This document shows positions 9,500-17,535 of a DNA stretch of 35,427 nt, piece after piece. Made by a program: the position numbers and the translations under genes. Each line of letters starts with the position of its first letter. Position 1 is the first letter of the stretch. Location of the stretch: IMG/VR virus record IMGVR_UViG_3300023223_000287, positions 1-35,427 of that record. One strand, 5' to 3'. The notes below the pieces were generated by a model. That model worked only from the letters and a program-made list of their open reading frames with translations, did not search any database and was not told where the DNA came from. This stretch comes from a virus.

Positions 9500-9940
9500 T
9501 TAAGTTATGGTCGTATCGCCAAAGAATGGGTTAAGGGGACGCTTGCCACCCGCGCCTCGTGCCATGCCTTCAATCGAAATTTGGGGAATTGTGGTCGAAC
9601 GGGAAATTAGTTTGTTATATTCTTTATTGGCTTGGCCGACAATCTTCGGGTTTATATCTATGCCATAGTCAGAAGCAAAATCAACGATCAAGTTTAAATA
9701 CATAGCCTTGTTGGCATATAAAGGGGCGTTTGTTTCGTCGGTTAGGTTGCCATCGTTTATTGTGGCGGGTTGCGGGTAAACAGGGTCAAAAACAATTCCG
9801 TCCTCTGTCCAGCCAGCCATTAGAGTGTCGAGTTGTTCCATTGCGTCTTGAAGTTCGCCAGGCGTTAAGTTACGGCCATTTGAAGACAATCCGCCTTTAG
9901 AAAATGCTTTAATTATCGTGTCGCGTTTTGTCCAGCTCAT
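9500..9940 (-). CDS. Tail accessory factor, P22 gp4-like head-completion protein
   Basis: 146 aa (P22 gp4 is about 166). The pattern TKRDTIIKAFSKGGLSS, then LQDAMEQLDTLMAGWTEDGIVF, then LYANKAMYLNLIVDFASDYGIDINPKIVGQANKEYNKL follows the gp4 helical fold that binds the portal ring first after packaging. The family also includes head-tail connectors of other phages. I see no muramidase motif, an activity that has been reported for P22 gp4. It follows the 76-aa gene by 11 nt and is upstream of the gp10-like gene, as in P22. Confidence 0.8.
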   Translation of the reverse strand: MSWTKRDTIIKAFSKGGLSSNGRNLTPGELQDAMEQLDTLMAGWTEDGIVFDPVYPQPATINDGNLTDETNAPLYANKAMYLNLIVDFASDYGIDINPKIVGQANKEYNKLISRSTTIPQISIEGMARGAGGKRPLNPFFGDTTIT

Positions 9941-9951
9941 AGCCCTAGCCT

Positions 9952-10182
9952 TTAATTGTTTTCGGCGGCTTCTTCAGCGGCGGCTTTTTTAGCTTTTTTA
10001 GCGGCGGCTTTTTCAGCTTTAGAATCTGTGTTTGTTTTATTAGGTGATAAATGCGCTTCGACCGCACCGCTTAAACTTGCATGCCAGCCGTCAGGAAGTT
10101 TGCCACCTTCTTCTATTTCACGGTAGGAATATTTTAAACCTTTAGGCGCACGGTGTTGACCGCCAATTTTATAAATAATCAT
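9952..10182 (-). CDS. Small protein with basic Ala/Lys tail between coat and gp4-like genes
   Basis: 76 aa, not recognised. Residues 1-45 look folded (IIYKIGGQHRAPKGLKYSYREIEEGGKLPDGWHASL); residues 46-76 are low-complexity Lys/Ala/Glu (AEKAAAKKAKKAAAEEAAE), encoded by near-repeats of a GCGGCTTTTT-type unit. The start overlaps the stop of the 22-codon ORF before it (ATGA). Position suggests a head-related accessory protein, since small proteins with basic or alanine-rich tails often sit beside coat genes, but no function can be read from the sequence. Confidence 0.6.
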   Translation of the reverse strand: MIIYKIGGQHRAPKGLKYSYREIEEGGKLPDGWHASLSGAVEAHLSPNKTNTDSKAEKAAAKKAKKAAAEEAAENN

Positions 10183-10247
10183 TTCTTTTTACTGCCTTTT
10201 TTCTTGGTGGTTTTTCTAGTGCTTTTCTTCTTGGTGTGTTTAGCCAT
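10179..10247 (-). CDS. 22-aa polybasic micro-protein
   Basis: ATG at 10247, 22 codons, TGA overlapping the next ATG. Twelve of 22 residues are Lys or Arg, and the rest are mainly Thr and Ser (starts MAKHTKKKST). A weak GGA ribosome site precedes it. It could be a DNA-binding virion peptide, or a leader that couples translation of the 76-aa gene after the coat hairpin. The tight ATGA overlap is the main support for it being translated. Confidence 0.5.
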   Translation of the reverse strand: MAKHTKKKSTRKTTKKKGSKKK

Positions 10248-10268
10248 GATAAAATCCATATGTTAGAA

Positions 10269-10288
10269 GGGCGACCCGAAAGCCGCCC
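10269..10288 (-). terminator. GC-rich hairpin after the coat gene (weak terminator/attenuator)
   Basis: On the minus strand, GGGCGGC pairs with GTCGCCC (7 bp, one G-U) around a 6-nt loop, followed by TTCTAACAT. It lies 19 nt after the coat stop. The T-run is poor, so partial termination that lowers expression downstream of the abundant coat protein is the likely effect. Confidence 0.55.
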
Positions 10289-10306
10289 ATCATGTTTAGG
10301 CTTGTT

Positions 10307-11569
10307 TTAGACTTGGCCGAACATTAAAACGCCGTTCATTTCTGGGTTGGTGTTAACCACCCCGAACAGCGTATCAAGCGTGAATAAGGTTTCAAATGTT
10401 GAGTTGTCAAATCGCTTCGACATTACAACTTCGATACCGTTTTCAGTTGTCGCCCGCATAACAGAAACACCTTGATCTGTAGGAATCGCATAACGACCCG
10501 GCAACAGTTCAATTGAATCATAGTACCAGAATGGGTTAACTTGTGCTGTCGTGGTGTTCAAGAACGCCATTGCAGCAGTCGCCGAAGTAGAGGCAACGTT
10601 AACATTTTGGTAATTGATTTCTGGGTCGGTCGGAGACGAATTAGCACCAATCATCGGCGGCGAAACAACCATAGTTGTGCCGTTAGTGATCGAAATGACA
10701 CGGAAGGTTTTAAGCTGCCCTGTGCTTTCTTTGGTGATATGATGAACCGCTTCGATACCCGCAATAGTGTAACAATCGCCAGCGGCTAGGCCAGTTGTGG
10801 CCGAAACCGTAACCGTTTGATAGCGATTATCAACGTTAACCACGCCGTTAGTCGTGCTTTGTGCAGCAAGAGGAATATATCGAACTTGCGCACCGTTAGT
10901 GGCGATAGTTGGCGTTGCAGCTTGACCCGCTAGAGTCTTGCCGATCTGCATTTTATAGGTATCAAAACCAGCAACGGGGCCGACATATGATTTTTCATAA
11001 GCGGTCGACGGCTTGCCATTCATGTTAGCACGTCCTGCCAAATCGCCAGCCATACCTTTATTATCGCGAGATGTTAAAGACATAAACCGGTTCATTTCTG
11101 CGACGCCCTGTTCGTTCATAATGGTTTCGCATTCTGCGATGTCATCATAATCGCCAGCGGCGGCGGTAATCGGAACAACTAAAGTGCCTTGCAACGAAAC
11201 AACATCACGAACAGCGGTATTAATATCCGAAGCTAGACGTTGTGAAGCGGCATCACCTAAACGACCTTCTTGCAACGCATCGCGAAGCTCAAGGGCATTC
11301 ATTGTCCACGGAACAGACTTACTAAAGCCTAAAGTGCTAGGGACAGATAGTTGTGTTCCATCTTGCGGCGTTACCGGCGTACCCATTGTCCGATCTTGCG
11401 ACGCTAGAATATAAGGCGAAGGCCGCCAAATAGTGTCGCTAGTTCGTTCCATGAGCTGGCCTTTAGTGCCATATTTTGAAACATTGCGAGAAATTACCAT
11501 CGAATCATGGAAACCCTCTAGAATGTCCTCGAACGCGACGCGCTCTTCTTTACTGAATTCATTAGCCAT
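10307..11569 (-). CDS. Major capsid (coat) protein, P22 gp5 type
   Basis: 420 aa (P22 coat 430). The HK97-fold coat of the P22 branch is recognisable from the N-terminal helices followed by RTSDTIWRPSPY (P22: RSSNTIWMPV) and, above all, from the inserted I-domain at about 220-345, where VNVDNRYQTVTVSATTGLAAGD is almost the P22 text. A TFRVISITNGTTMVVSPP strand pair, a NVNVAST segment and AQVNPFWYYDSIEL (P22: RTNVFWADDAIRI) follow. The protein forms the procapsid shell on the scaffold encoded just upstream and expands on packaging. Ribosome site AAAGGA is well placed. The hairpin at 10269-10288 follows the gene. Confidence 0.92.
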   Translation of the reverse strand: MANEFSKEERVAFEDILEGFHDSMVISRNVSKYGTKGQLMERTSDTIWRPSPYILASQDRTMGTPVTPQDGTQLSVPSTLGFSKSVPWTMNALELRDALQEGRLGDAASQRLASDINTAVRDVVSLQGTLVVPITAAAGDYDDIAECETIMNEQGVAEMNRFMSLTSRDNKGMAGDLAGRANMNGKPSTAYEKSYVGPVAGFDTYKMQIGKTLAGQAATPTIATNGAQVRYIPLAAQSTTNGVVNVDNRYQTVTVSATTGLAAGDCYTIAGIEAVHHITKESTGQLKTFRVISITNGTTMVVSPPMIGANSSPTDPEINYQNVNVASTSATAAMAFLNTTTAQVNPFWYYDSIELLPGRYAIPTDQGVSVMRATTENGIEVVMSKRFDNSTFETLFTLDTLFGVVNTNPEMNGVLMFGQV

Positions 11570-11581
11570 GAGACTAATCCT

Positions 11582-12424
11582 TTATGATTTTCGGAGCTTC
11601 CGCTTGTAGGCAAAGACATCTGTATAGTTGCCCGTCCGTTCGGCTTCTGCTTCTAATTGTTTTAATGTTCTATCACCCGCATTCCGGCTAGCGTTTCCGC
11701 CGACCTTCGTTTCGGGTGCGTTTCTTGGTTTTTTACCTTTAGTAACTGTCATTTTGCTTTCCAGTCTTGCAACAGCAGCGGAGAATCTGAAACTGTCTTT
11801 GATCTTTGAAAGAGCTTCAAGTTCTTTTTTATTAGAACCCAATCCCCAAACAAGGTTTGCAGCGCCAGAACCTAACACATGAATCATGATAGTTTTCTGA
11901 TCGTTGCTCAATACATCGTCGACAATATCTTTTGCATCTGCGAATTTATCAGCATTAAAAGCTTTTTGACCTTCTGAATATTCAGATTGTTTAGCGTCCC
12001 AGTCCTCGTTTGCCTTGGTCTGTTTGCCTTTCACTTCTTCAGCTTCTTTTTCCGCTTCTACTTTTTTAGCATTCCACACGTCAAGCTCTTTTTCATAAGC
12101 TTCGGCGTCGTAATCAAGGCCTTCCATTGTAGGTTTCGCACCGAGCGGCGATTTTTCTTCGGTTTTAACCTCTTGTTGAGCTTCGAGTTCTTTAATGCGT
12201 TTTTTATCTTCGCGGGCTTGCTTGCGTAAATTCTTAACCCATTCCGCCGCTTCTTGTTCGTCTTCGGCTTCGTCGTCACCTTTAGCGGCTTCGTTACCAA
12301 ATGAAACAACAACGGTTTCCTCTTCTTCGTCGGTTTCAGCCTCATTACCTTCCGGCAATGGCTCTGATTCGTCAGTGTTAGACTCTTGTTGGGCTTCGAT
12401 TTCTTTGACTTGTGCTTCTGACAT
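11582..12424 (-). CDS. Capsid scaffolding protein, P22 gp8-like
   Basis: 280 aa (P22 gp8 303). Very acidic N-terminus (residues 1-60), then charged coiled-coil helix to about 180, and a basic helical C-terminus (TLKQLEAEAERTGNYTDVFA followed by a KRKLRKS end). The C-terminal helix-turn-helix of P22 scaffold binds coat through basic residues, and the same charge layout is seen here. Its position between portal and coat is diagnostic. It starts 3 nt after the portal stop, with an AAGG ribosome site inside the portal's last codons. Confidence 0.85.
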   Translation of the reverse strand: MSEAQVKEIEAQQESNTDESEPLPEGNEAETDEEEETVVVSFGNEAAKGDDEAEDEQEAAEWVKNLRKQAREDKKRIKELEAQQEVKTEEKSPLGAKPTMEGLDYDAEAYEKELDVWNAKKVEAEKEAEEVKGKQTKANEDWDAKQSEYSEGQKAFNADKFADAKDIVDDVLSNDQKTIMIHVLGSGAANLVWGLGSNKKELEALSKIKDSFRFSAAVARLESKMTVTKGKKPRNAPETKVGGNASRNAGDRTLKQLEAEAERTGNYTDVFAYKRKLRKS

Positions 12425-12427
12425 TAG

Positions 12428-14581
12428 TTACCTTAACTCACCATTTAGGCCTGGTGGATTGCCGGGATTACTCACACCTTGGGTCGGCTGTGCGGTTTGC
12501 CGTCTTAATTCTTCTTCTTTGTCCTCTTGCTTCATTTGATCTAATATAGCAAGAATTCTTAATACTTGATTTCCATCAACGTTATCTAATTCGTTAACCG
12601 ATTGCGCTTTTTTCAACTCTGTGTCGGCTTCAACATTTGCCACCTTAGCGACATTTATATCGGCTTCACTGGCGTATTTCATGGCCTGAGCGGAGTCTTT
12701 TTCAGCTTCAGATAACATAACCTGATCGGCTGGGGAAGTTTCTTTCGGTTGTGCGGCGGCGGCTTCCATCTCTTTTTTGTCTTCGTCGTTTGGCTCTTCG
12801 ATACCCATTGCAACCAATTTTTTGCGGGCATATTCTTTATAAGCGCCGAGGCCTTCGCCTTCCATGCTTTGCGCGGCCAATAACATTAATATTGCTTTTT
12901 CGGCTGGGTCTTGCGTAATTGAGGCCATTCCAGTGAATGCGCGAACCATTGCGGCGCGTTTGCTTTCAGTGGAGGCGGTTACATTTACCTCGACGTCAAA
13001 ATTAGCGCGGGATAAATCACCCTTGTTGACCGTCTTACCTTCTTTATTGACTGTTTTTTCGTTCAGTTTAACGCTTCTAACATCGTCTTGAATGCCGATA
13101 ACCTTCATGGCTCTGTCGTCTTCGACATATGTAGCTTTTGCCATGTCTAGCCAGACTTCGCCGAACCTTTGGAAGGTGCGCTCCATATTGGAGACATACA
13201 AATAAGTTCGCATATCAAGCTTGTTCTGGATTAGCTCGACCGCGTTGCCGCTAATATTTGGCTGTGCAACTTCGGCGGCCTCTTGCTGCCCTGTGACTTC
13301 TTTCAAATCAATATCGGCAACACCTAGTAAGGCTGCAGTCGCGGGCGCAATTTCTGGCGGGGTTGTTCTGCCCAATTGAGCAACGGGAATCGGGTTGCCA
13401 TCAACATCGAACATAGGGTTTAAAAGTAGATAGGCGGGGTTTGTGACGTTTTGTTCTGCCCAGTCTGTCTCATGCCCTGCGATCTGTTCAGGGTTAACAA
13501 TGGGAACTGAATTAGCAGAAACGGCGCTTGTTTCCGCAAGTTTGCTCATCATTATATTTTTTAATATCTGCGCGTCTTTGGCGTTTCTAACATGGCCTTG
13601 AAAACGTTCAATACCGCTAATGTAATTTCGTTTAGCATAATATGGAACTATTGGTATCATAGTACCGGGTATAATATCGCCGTCGCCATTAAGAATTTTA
13701 TTGCCGGATAGAATATATTTTCTAACCTGGCGGCGCTTGGCAGTTACTTTTTTAGTTTTTACATGCCCAATAACTTTTAAATGGTCTTGCAATTCTTTCG
13801 TGAAATTATCGTCTATCTCGTATTCTTCGCGCTCGCCGGTTGCGTTTCTATAGACCTGAATTTCGTAATTTACTTTTTCAATTACATAATATTCCGCAAC
13901 CGTTACAACATTAGCCGCCGCCCAATCAAATTGGTCTGATTCAACGGTAGACCCGCGAGTCCAGTTTGCGACTAAATCGTCGTATTCTTCTTCATAAGAC
14001 GGTCTTGTCATTGAATTTAACTTGAATGCATACATTGCATCAGATTTATCGTATCTTTTGGCGTTCAAATCAAAGAATACGACTTGATCGGCATCGAATA
14101 TAGGTACAATAACTACACGCTGTTCGCTATCGCTTGCGCCAAATTCATCGACTAACTCGGTGGTTAGTGCAATTGCGCCCATGCCGCCGGCGACGCCTTC
14201 TTCGAAACAGTTATCGGTTGCAGATTGCCCGCCGCTTGCTTTGTAATCTGAGCGGTAAAGACCTTGACATATTTCGGATAATTCTCGGTTGTCCAGGCCG
14301 TCTTTGCTTGTGAAATTAACGCCTATTCTATTTTGGCGGTATTCCGAAACAATGCTTGTAACCGATGATTGAATCTTATTAATCTCGATACGGGGCTTAT
14401 TGACAAAAGCGGCCTTGATGAATTCGTCTTCCCATTGAGCGCCAGCTATATAGCAAAAACGCCGGTCGGTAATGGCTAATTCACGGCCTTCGCGGTCGAC
14501 GTTCCAAATCTCATCGAAGCGTTGTATCGCCTGTTCATGGACATCATTTTTTTTAGCTTTGTCTGGGACTGTTTTTTTCAT
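12428..14581 (-). CDS. Portal protein, P22 gp1 type
   Basis: 717 aa from the ATG at 14581 (a TTG one codon earlier is also in frame), close to P22 portal (725 aa). Recognisable portions include RFDEIWNVDREGRELAITDRR near the start, QWEDEFIKAAFVNKPRIEINKI, SIVSEYRQNRIG and IPIVPYYAKRNYISG, with a basic and charged helical barrel-like region (EEVKSAQAMKYAS type) at the C-terminus. The dodecameric ring is the packaging vertex and binds terminase and the gp4-like factor. It is preceded by a 60-nt gap containing a good promoter candidate with a palindrome. Confidence 0.9.
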   Translation of the reverse strand: MKKTVPDKAKKNDVHEQAIQRFDEIWNVDREGRELAITDRRFCYIAGAQWEDEFIKAAFVNKPRIEINKIQSSVTSIVSEYRQNRIGVNFTSKDGLDNRELSEICQGLYRSDYKASGGQSATDNCFEEGVAGGMGAIALTTELVDEFGASDSEQRVVIVPIFDADQVVFFDLNAKRYDKSDAMYAFKLNSMTRPSYEEEYDDLVANWTRGSTVESDQFDWAAANVVTVAEYYVIEKVNYEIQVYRNATGEREEYEIDDNFTKELQDHLKVIGHVKTKKVTAKRRQVRKYILSGNKILNGDGDIIPGTMIPIVPYYAKRNYISGIERFQGHVRNAKDAQILKNIMMSKLAETSAVSANSVPIVNPEQIAGHETDWAEQNVTNPAYLLLNPMFDVDGNPIPVAQLGRTTPPEIAPATAALLGVADIDLKEVTGQQEAAEVAQPNISGNAVELIQNKLDMRTYLYVSNMERTFQRFGEVWLDMAKATYVEDDRAMKVIGIQDDVRSVKLNEKTVNKEGKTVNKGDLSRANFDVEVNVTASTESKRAAMVRAFTGMASITQDPAEKAILMLLAAQSMEGEGLGAYKEYARKKLVAMGIEEPNDEDKKEMEAAAAQPKETSPADQVMLSEAEKDSAQAMKYASEADINVAKVANVEADTELKKAQSVNELDNVDGNQVLRILAILDQMKQEDKEEELRRQTAQPTQGVSNPGNPPGLNGELR

Positions 14582-14607
14582 CAAATATAGGCCGAATAAT
14601 TCAATTA

Positions 14608-14641
14608 GGTATTATAATACCAAACTATCGAAATTAGTCAA
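14608..14641 (-). promoter_or_regulatory. Candidate late promoter with palindromic operator before portal
   Basis: Minus strand: -35 TTGACT (14636-14641), 16-nt spacer, extended -10 TGG-TATTAT (hexamer 14614-14619); TATAAT also occurs with a 19-nt spacer. The -10 lies inside a perfect 14-bp palindrome, GGTATTATAATACC (14608-14621). A dimeric regulator bound here would block or reposition polymerase. It is the only recognisable promoter in the structural block and would drive portal onward. Confidence 0.5.
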
Positions 14642-16021
14642 CTATCGGTTTGCCATTGGGTTAGCTCTTGGAAGGACTTTGACAACCGGTGTTGCCTGTT
14701 TAATAACCATTTCGGGGAATAGCGCCGCCATCAGCCAAACAAGTGAATCTGTTCTATCTGGCGAACCTTCGCCCTCATACCCCATACTTGTCATCATTAT
14801 CATTTGATTTTCTAGTTCAACAAACGCCCCTATATGGTGTACTCTGCCTTGTTGGTAAAGCGCCGAAACTGGTTCAGCCCTAACGTGCTTTCCTCTTGAA
14901 GCCCAAACCTCACGAATAGGAATATTTGCCCTTATCGCTTTGATTGTGTTTTTAACCATTGCGCCGCCGTTATTGACTTCGACGACTATAAAATCAGCTT
15001 GCCATTTATCATACATGGCAATTGCTCTTTTTGCCCAATCTGCGGGCGTACCTTTTATGCTGGCATCTTCAAGAACATATGCGTCTTTACCTCCCATAGC
15101 GAGACCGCCAACAATAATTCCGTGTTCATCTCCGTTGCCTTCAATATCTTTTTTCTTCGAATGATTTAAGCCGCCGCTGGCTGGGTCAACAGATACACCT
15201 ATTGTCCCCATTTGTTCGGGTATATCTCTGGTTCGGTATAAATCTATCGTTTCAAGCGACCATAAGGCATTTGGAATATCGCCCAACATTTCGGCTTCTA
15301 ATTCTTGCCGTCCTAATCTTGTGCCGGCATATCGGGTAGTGATTTTATCTAGGAATTTTCTGGCAAGATTTGATTTATTGTCGGTTGTCTTGCCGCGAGT
15401 AACGACCGCGTTACCTTCTTTTCCTGCAATAATATCTTTGATTAATTGTATTGGCCGGGGTGTTGTTGAAATGAAGACTTTCGGGTCGTCGCCAAGCCTT
15501 AAACCGAATTGTAATTGATCCCATGTTTCGCGGGCATAGCGCCATTTGGCTATTTCGTCACCCCAGGCGGCGTGAAATTGCGGCCCCCGTAACTGGTTAG
15601 GCTCTGTGGCGTTGTAACCCAGCGCTATAGCGCCGTTCGGCCATCTAATCTCGACCGGTTTCTTCGTATATATCGGCATTTCTTCGGGGGAATATACAGA
15701 TAATAGGCCGCTTTCGCCTTCGATCATAACTTTTTCAAGGTCTTTTTGGGTTTCGGCAATAAGGGCTATTCTCATGCAACCGGCTTCGACTTGCTCTTTG
15801 ACCCATTCAGCGCCCATTCTGGTTTTGCCAAATCCCCGACCGGCCAAGGCTAGCCATATATCCCAACCACCAGCGGGGGCGATTTGATTTGGTCGCGCAT
15901 TAAAGCCCCGCCAATTATACATTAGCGCTAAGGCTTCTTCTTCTGATAATGATGATATAAAAGCGGTTCTGTCTTCTTCACTCAGGTTCGCTAGTTTCTC
16001 CGCCTCGCTTTGAGATTCCAT
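14642..16021 (-). CDS. terL: Terminase large subunit (ATPase and nuclease)
   Basis: 459 aa. The motor ATPase has Walker A LAGRGFGKT (Lys66, Thr67), Walker B AAWGDE (Asp155-Glu156) and a coupling ISTTPRP motif (184-190). The nuclease domain has three acidic residues in order: Asp279 (GVSVDPASGG), Glu348 (FIVVEVNNGG) and Asp425 (DRTDSLVWLM). The segment ARPNQIAPAGGWDIWLALAG resembles the terminases of alphaproteobacterial gene transfer agents and related phages, whereas P22 gp2 itself differs, so the packaging enzyme may have a separate history from the P22-like head. The gene overlaps the small-subunit gene by 44 nt; the N-terminal helix EEALALMYNW supports this start. Confidence 0.92.
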   Translation of the reverse strand: MESQSEAEKLANLSEEDRTAFISSLSEEEALALMYNWRGFNARPNQIAPAGGWDIWLALAGRGFGKTRMGAEWVKEQVEAGCMRIALIAETQKDLEKVMIEGESGLLSVYSPEEMPIYTKKPVEIRWPNGAIALGYNATEPNQLRGPQFHAAWGDEIAKWRYARETWDQLQFGLRLGDDPKVFISTTPRPIQLIKDIIAGKEGNAVVTRGKTTDNKSNLARKFLDKITTRYAGTRLGRQELEAEMLGDIPNALWSLETIDLYRTRDIPEQMGTIGVSVDPASGGLNHSKKKDIEGNGDEHGIIVGGLAMGGKDAYVLEDASIKGTPADWAKRAIAMYDKWQADFIVVEVNNGGAMVKNTIKAIRANIPIREVWASRGKHVRAEPVSALYQQGRVHHIGAFVELENQMIMMTSMGYEGEGSPDRTDSLVWLMAALFPEMVIKQATPVVKVLPRANPMANR

Positions 16022-16565
16022 TCAAAAAGTCCGTTAATTTCTTTGTTGGGGCTAATTCGTGAGTGAGGCTTACTTTTGATTCTGTTTTATCGACAAACAT
16101 TCCTAAATGCTTACCAATATTAAGCAAGGCGGTAGTTTTATTCAACGTGCTAATTTTATGGACATGCTCAATAACTTGGTTTCCGTCTTCATCGATTTCG
16201 CCCGACTGCCTAACAACAACTTCAATAGATGATATTGCCCCGGCTATGTCGTCGTCCCAATCAGTGGGATTTATTAGATTTCCAGTATTAGAAAGAGTTT
16301 TTCGAAGGTCACTAAACCCAATTTTTGCCATTTCTTTAAGCACCCTATCGGCTGTAATCTCTGTTCTTTCAGAGCGCTTTGCCTTAATTTCGACCAAATA
16401 TTCGGCAACCTTAGCATATGTTAGCAAGCGTGAGGCCTGGACTTCAGCCGTTTTCGGAGTATAACCCGCTCTTATGGCTGCCTGTTTCCCGTTCAAGTCG
16501 ACTAGATATTCTTCGACAAATCGTTTCTGTTTTTCATTCAACTTTTTCGGGTCTTTGCCGCTCAT
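15978..16565 (-). CDS. terS: Terminase small subunit (Terminase_2 type)
   Basis: 195 aa. The N-terminal KLNEKQKRFVEEYLVDLNGK and QAAIRAGYTPKTAEVQASRLL form the helix-turn-helix typical of Terminase_2 proteins, which recognise the packaging site. A middle helical part (VAEYLVEIKAKRSERTEIT, VLKEMAKIGFSDLRK) and KTTALLNIGKHLGMFVDKTE near the end are family hallmarks. It would form a ring and load the large subunit on concatemeric DNA. Ribosome site AGGTATAGG precedes ATG. The pac site is often within or near this gene in P22-like phages, but I cannot point to it. Confidence 0.88.
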   Translation of the reverse strand: MSGKDPKKLNEKQKRFVEEYLVDLNGKQAAIRAGYTPKTAEVQASRLLTYAKVAEYLVEIKAKRSERTEITADRVLKEMAKIGFSDLRKTLSNTGNLINPTDWDDDIAGAISSIEVVVRQSGEIDEDGNQVIEHVHKISTLNKTTALLNIGKHLGMFVDKTESKVSLTHELAPTKKLTDFLNGISKRGGETSEPE

Positions 16566-16622
16566 TGCCTATACCTGTTATAATTCGAGATAAACTAAAT
16601 TAGCACTTTCTAATATAAAAGT

Positions 16623-16907
16623 CTATGCGCGGGTTTCGTGTTGGTTAGCTATAGCGTTAAGCCTCGTATATATCCAATACTCTTTCATAATTTCGTTAGG
16701 GTTAGCTGATCCATTCGTAATGTCCATTATTTCACTCGTAACATCATGTGAACCATGCCATTTTTGTTTTGCATGTGCCACAAGCTTTACATAATCCCAG
16801 CTAACCTGACATATTGGCGGTTTGCCGCCGTCATTAAAGTCTTTAACTTCCACTATATATTTATCCGTCCAAAATTCGTTTATTGTAATTATCTTATAAT
16901 CACTCAA
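16623..16907 (-). CDS. Hypothetical protein with TTG start
   Basis: 94 aa if translation begins at TTG 16907 (LSDYKIITINEFWTDKY); a longer 107-aa reading from ATG 16946 lacks a ribosome site. The TTG has AAGGAG six bases upstream and overlaps the stop of the preceding gene by 8 nt (TTGAGTGA), so it is the better start. The sequence has beta-type N-terminal half and a C-terminal helical part (ANPNEIMKEYWIYTRLNAIA). No family recognised. It is the last small gene before the terminase pair. Confidence 0.6.
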   Translation of the reverse strand: MSDYKIITINEFWTDKYIVEVKDFNDGGKPPICQVSWDYVKLVAHAKQKWHGSHDVTSEIMDITNGSANPNEIMKEYWIYTRLNAIANQHETRA

Positions 16908-17115
16908 TTTTCTCTCCTTCAGGTTCAAATCTATTACATCGGGCATCTACAGAAACGGTTATTTCCTCGATATTATTAAAAGTACAAATCCGCTTTAATT
17001 CCTCGCCGCGGTATGGCGGGTCAACTTCCTTCGAAAACTTACAAGCGCCGCATTTGTCGGGCGTTTCAGTATATCCCATTCGTTTTTTTAGAAGATCGGT
17101 TAAACTTTCTGGCAT
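16900..17115 (-). CDS. Small four-cysteine (zinc-ribbon-like) protein
   Basis: 71 aa, with AAGGGA ribosome site. Cysteines at CGACKF (about 22 and 25), C43 and C59 give a CxxC...C...C pattern that could bind zinc or an iron-sulfur cluster. It contains PPYRGEELKRICTFNN, a layout seen in small phage proteins of unknown role. No catalytic residues visible. Its end carries the ribosome site for the next gene. Confidence 0.6.
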   Translation of the reverse strand: MPESLTDLLKKRMGYTETPDKCGACKFSKEVDPPYRGEELKRICTFNNIEEITVSVDARCNRFEPEGEKIE

Positions 17116-17283
17116 TGTCTTGTCCCTTATATTTTAGGTTTCGGCCTTTCCACTTCTAAAATATGATTTCGACATATATATGACATTTTCTTAAAAATTT
17201 GTCGCTGCGCTCATTCAGAAAAAAATCGCGTTGCTCTGTGCTATTGGTTAATGGTGTTTTAGCCTGGCGCGGCGGGGCGGGTT
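17116..17283 (-). other. 168-nt gap between small genes
   Basis: It holds a possible 19-codon ORF (17186-17127, starts MSYICRNH) with a weak AAGAAA site whose stop is 11 nt before the next ATG; I do not call it a gene. A CATATATATG palindrome and A/T-rich stretches follow. A T-run after GC-rich sequence (near 17210-17225) may weakly terminate, but no clean stem is seen. Confidence 0.3.
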
Positions 17284-17535
17284 TTATTCAAAGTTAATAA
17301 ATCCTCTGCCTAGTCTATCCCGTGCGCGGTCTGTCTCAGCTTCCGTTAACTCAGGCCATACCGTTTGAAATCTCTCGTAAAATCGGCTTTGCGGCATTTC
17401 AGAGTCTTTTATCATTTTTGTCCAAGTAAGATCATCTTTGAAATAGCCAAATATACTTAACCTTAATTTACGCATATGTTCGACAAGGTTTTTATCCCTA
17501 ACCCGCTGCCTATATTTTAATTTGTTAAAGGCCAT
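17284..17535 (-). CDS. Hypothetical basic protein
   Basis: 83 aa, not recognised. N-terminus rich in Lys/Arg (FNKLKYRQRVRDKNLVEHMR), then an SRFYERFQTVWPELTEAETDRA helical stretch that could be a small DNA- or RNA-binding fold. Its ATG follows the stop of the previous gene directly (TAAATG) with no good ribosome site of its own, so translation is probably coupled. About 170 nt of gene-free sequence follow it. Confidence 0.5.
   Translation of the reverse strand: MAFNKLKYRQRVRDKNLVEHMRKLRLSIFGYFKDDLTWTKMIKDSEMPQSRFYERFQTVWPELTEAETDRARDRLGRGFINFE

Noticed and set aside
12058-12345. 95-codon Lys-rich minus-strand ORF inside the scaffold gene
   Set aside because: It is a shifted frame of an acidic Glu/Lys-rich gene, without start signals.
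16623-16946. Longer 107-codon version of the gene ending at 16623
   Set aside because: ATG 16946 has no ribosome site and overlaps the previous gene by 47 nt; TTG 16907 has AAGGAG at ideal spacing.
17127-17186. 19-codon ORF before the four-cysteine protein
   Set aside because: Ribosome site is weak and there is no overlap coupling, so evidence is too thin to call it.
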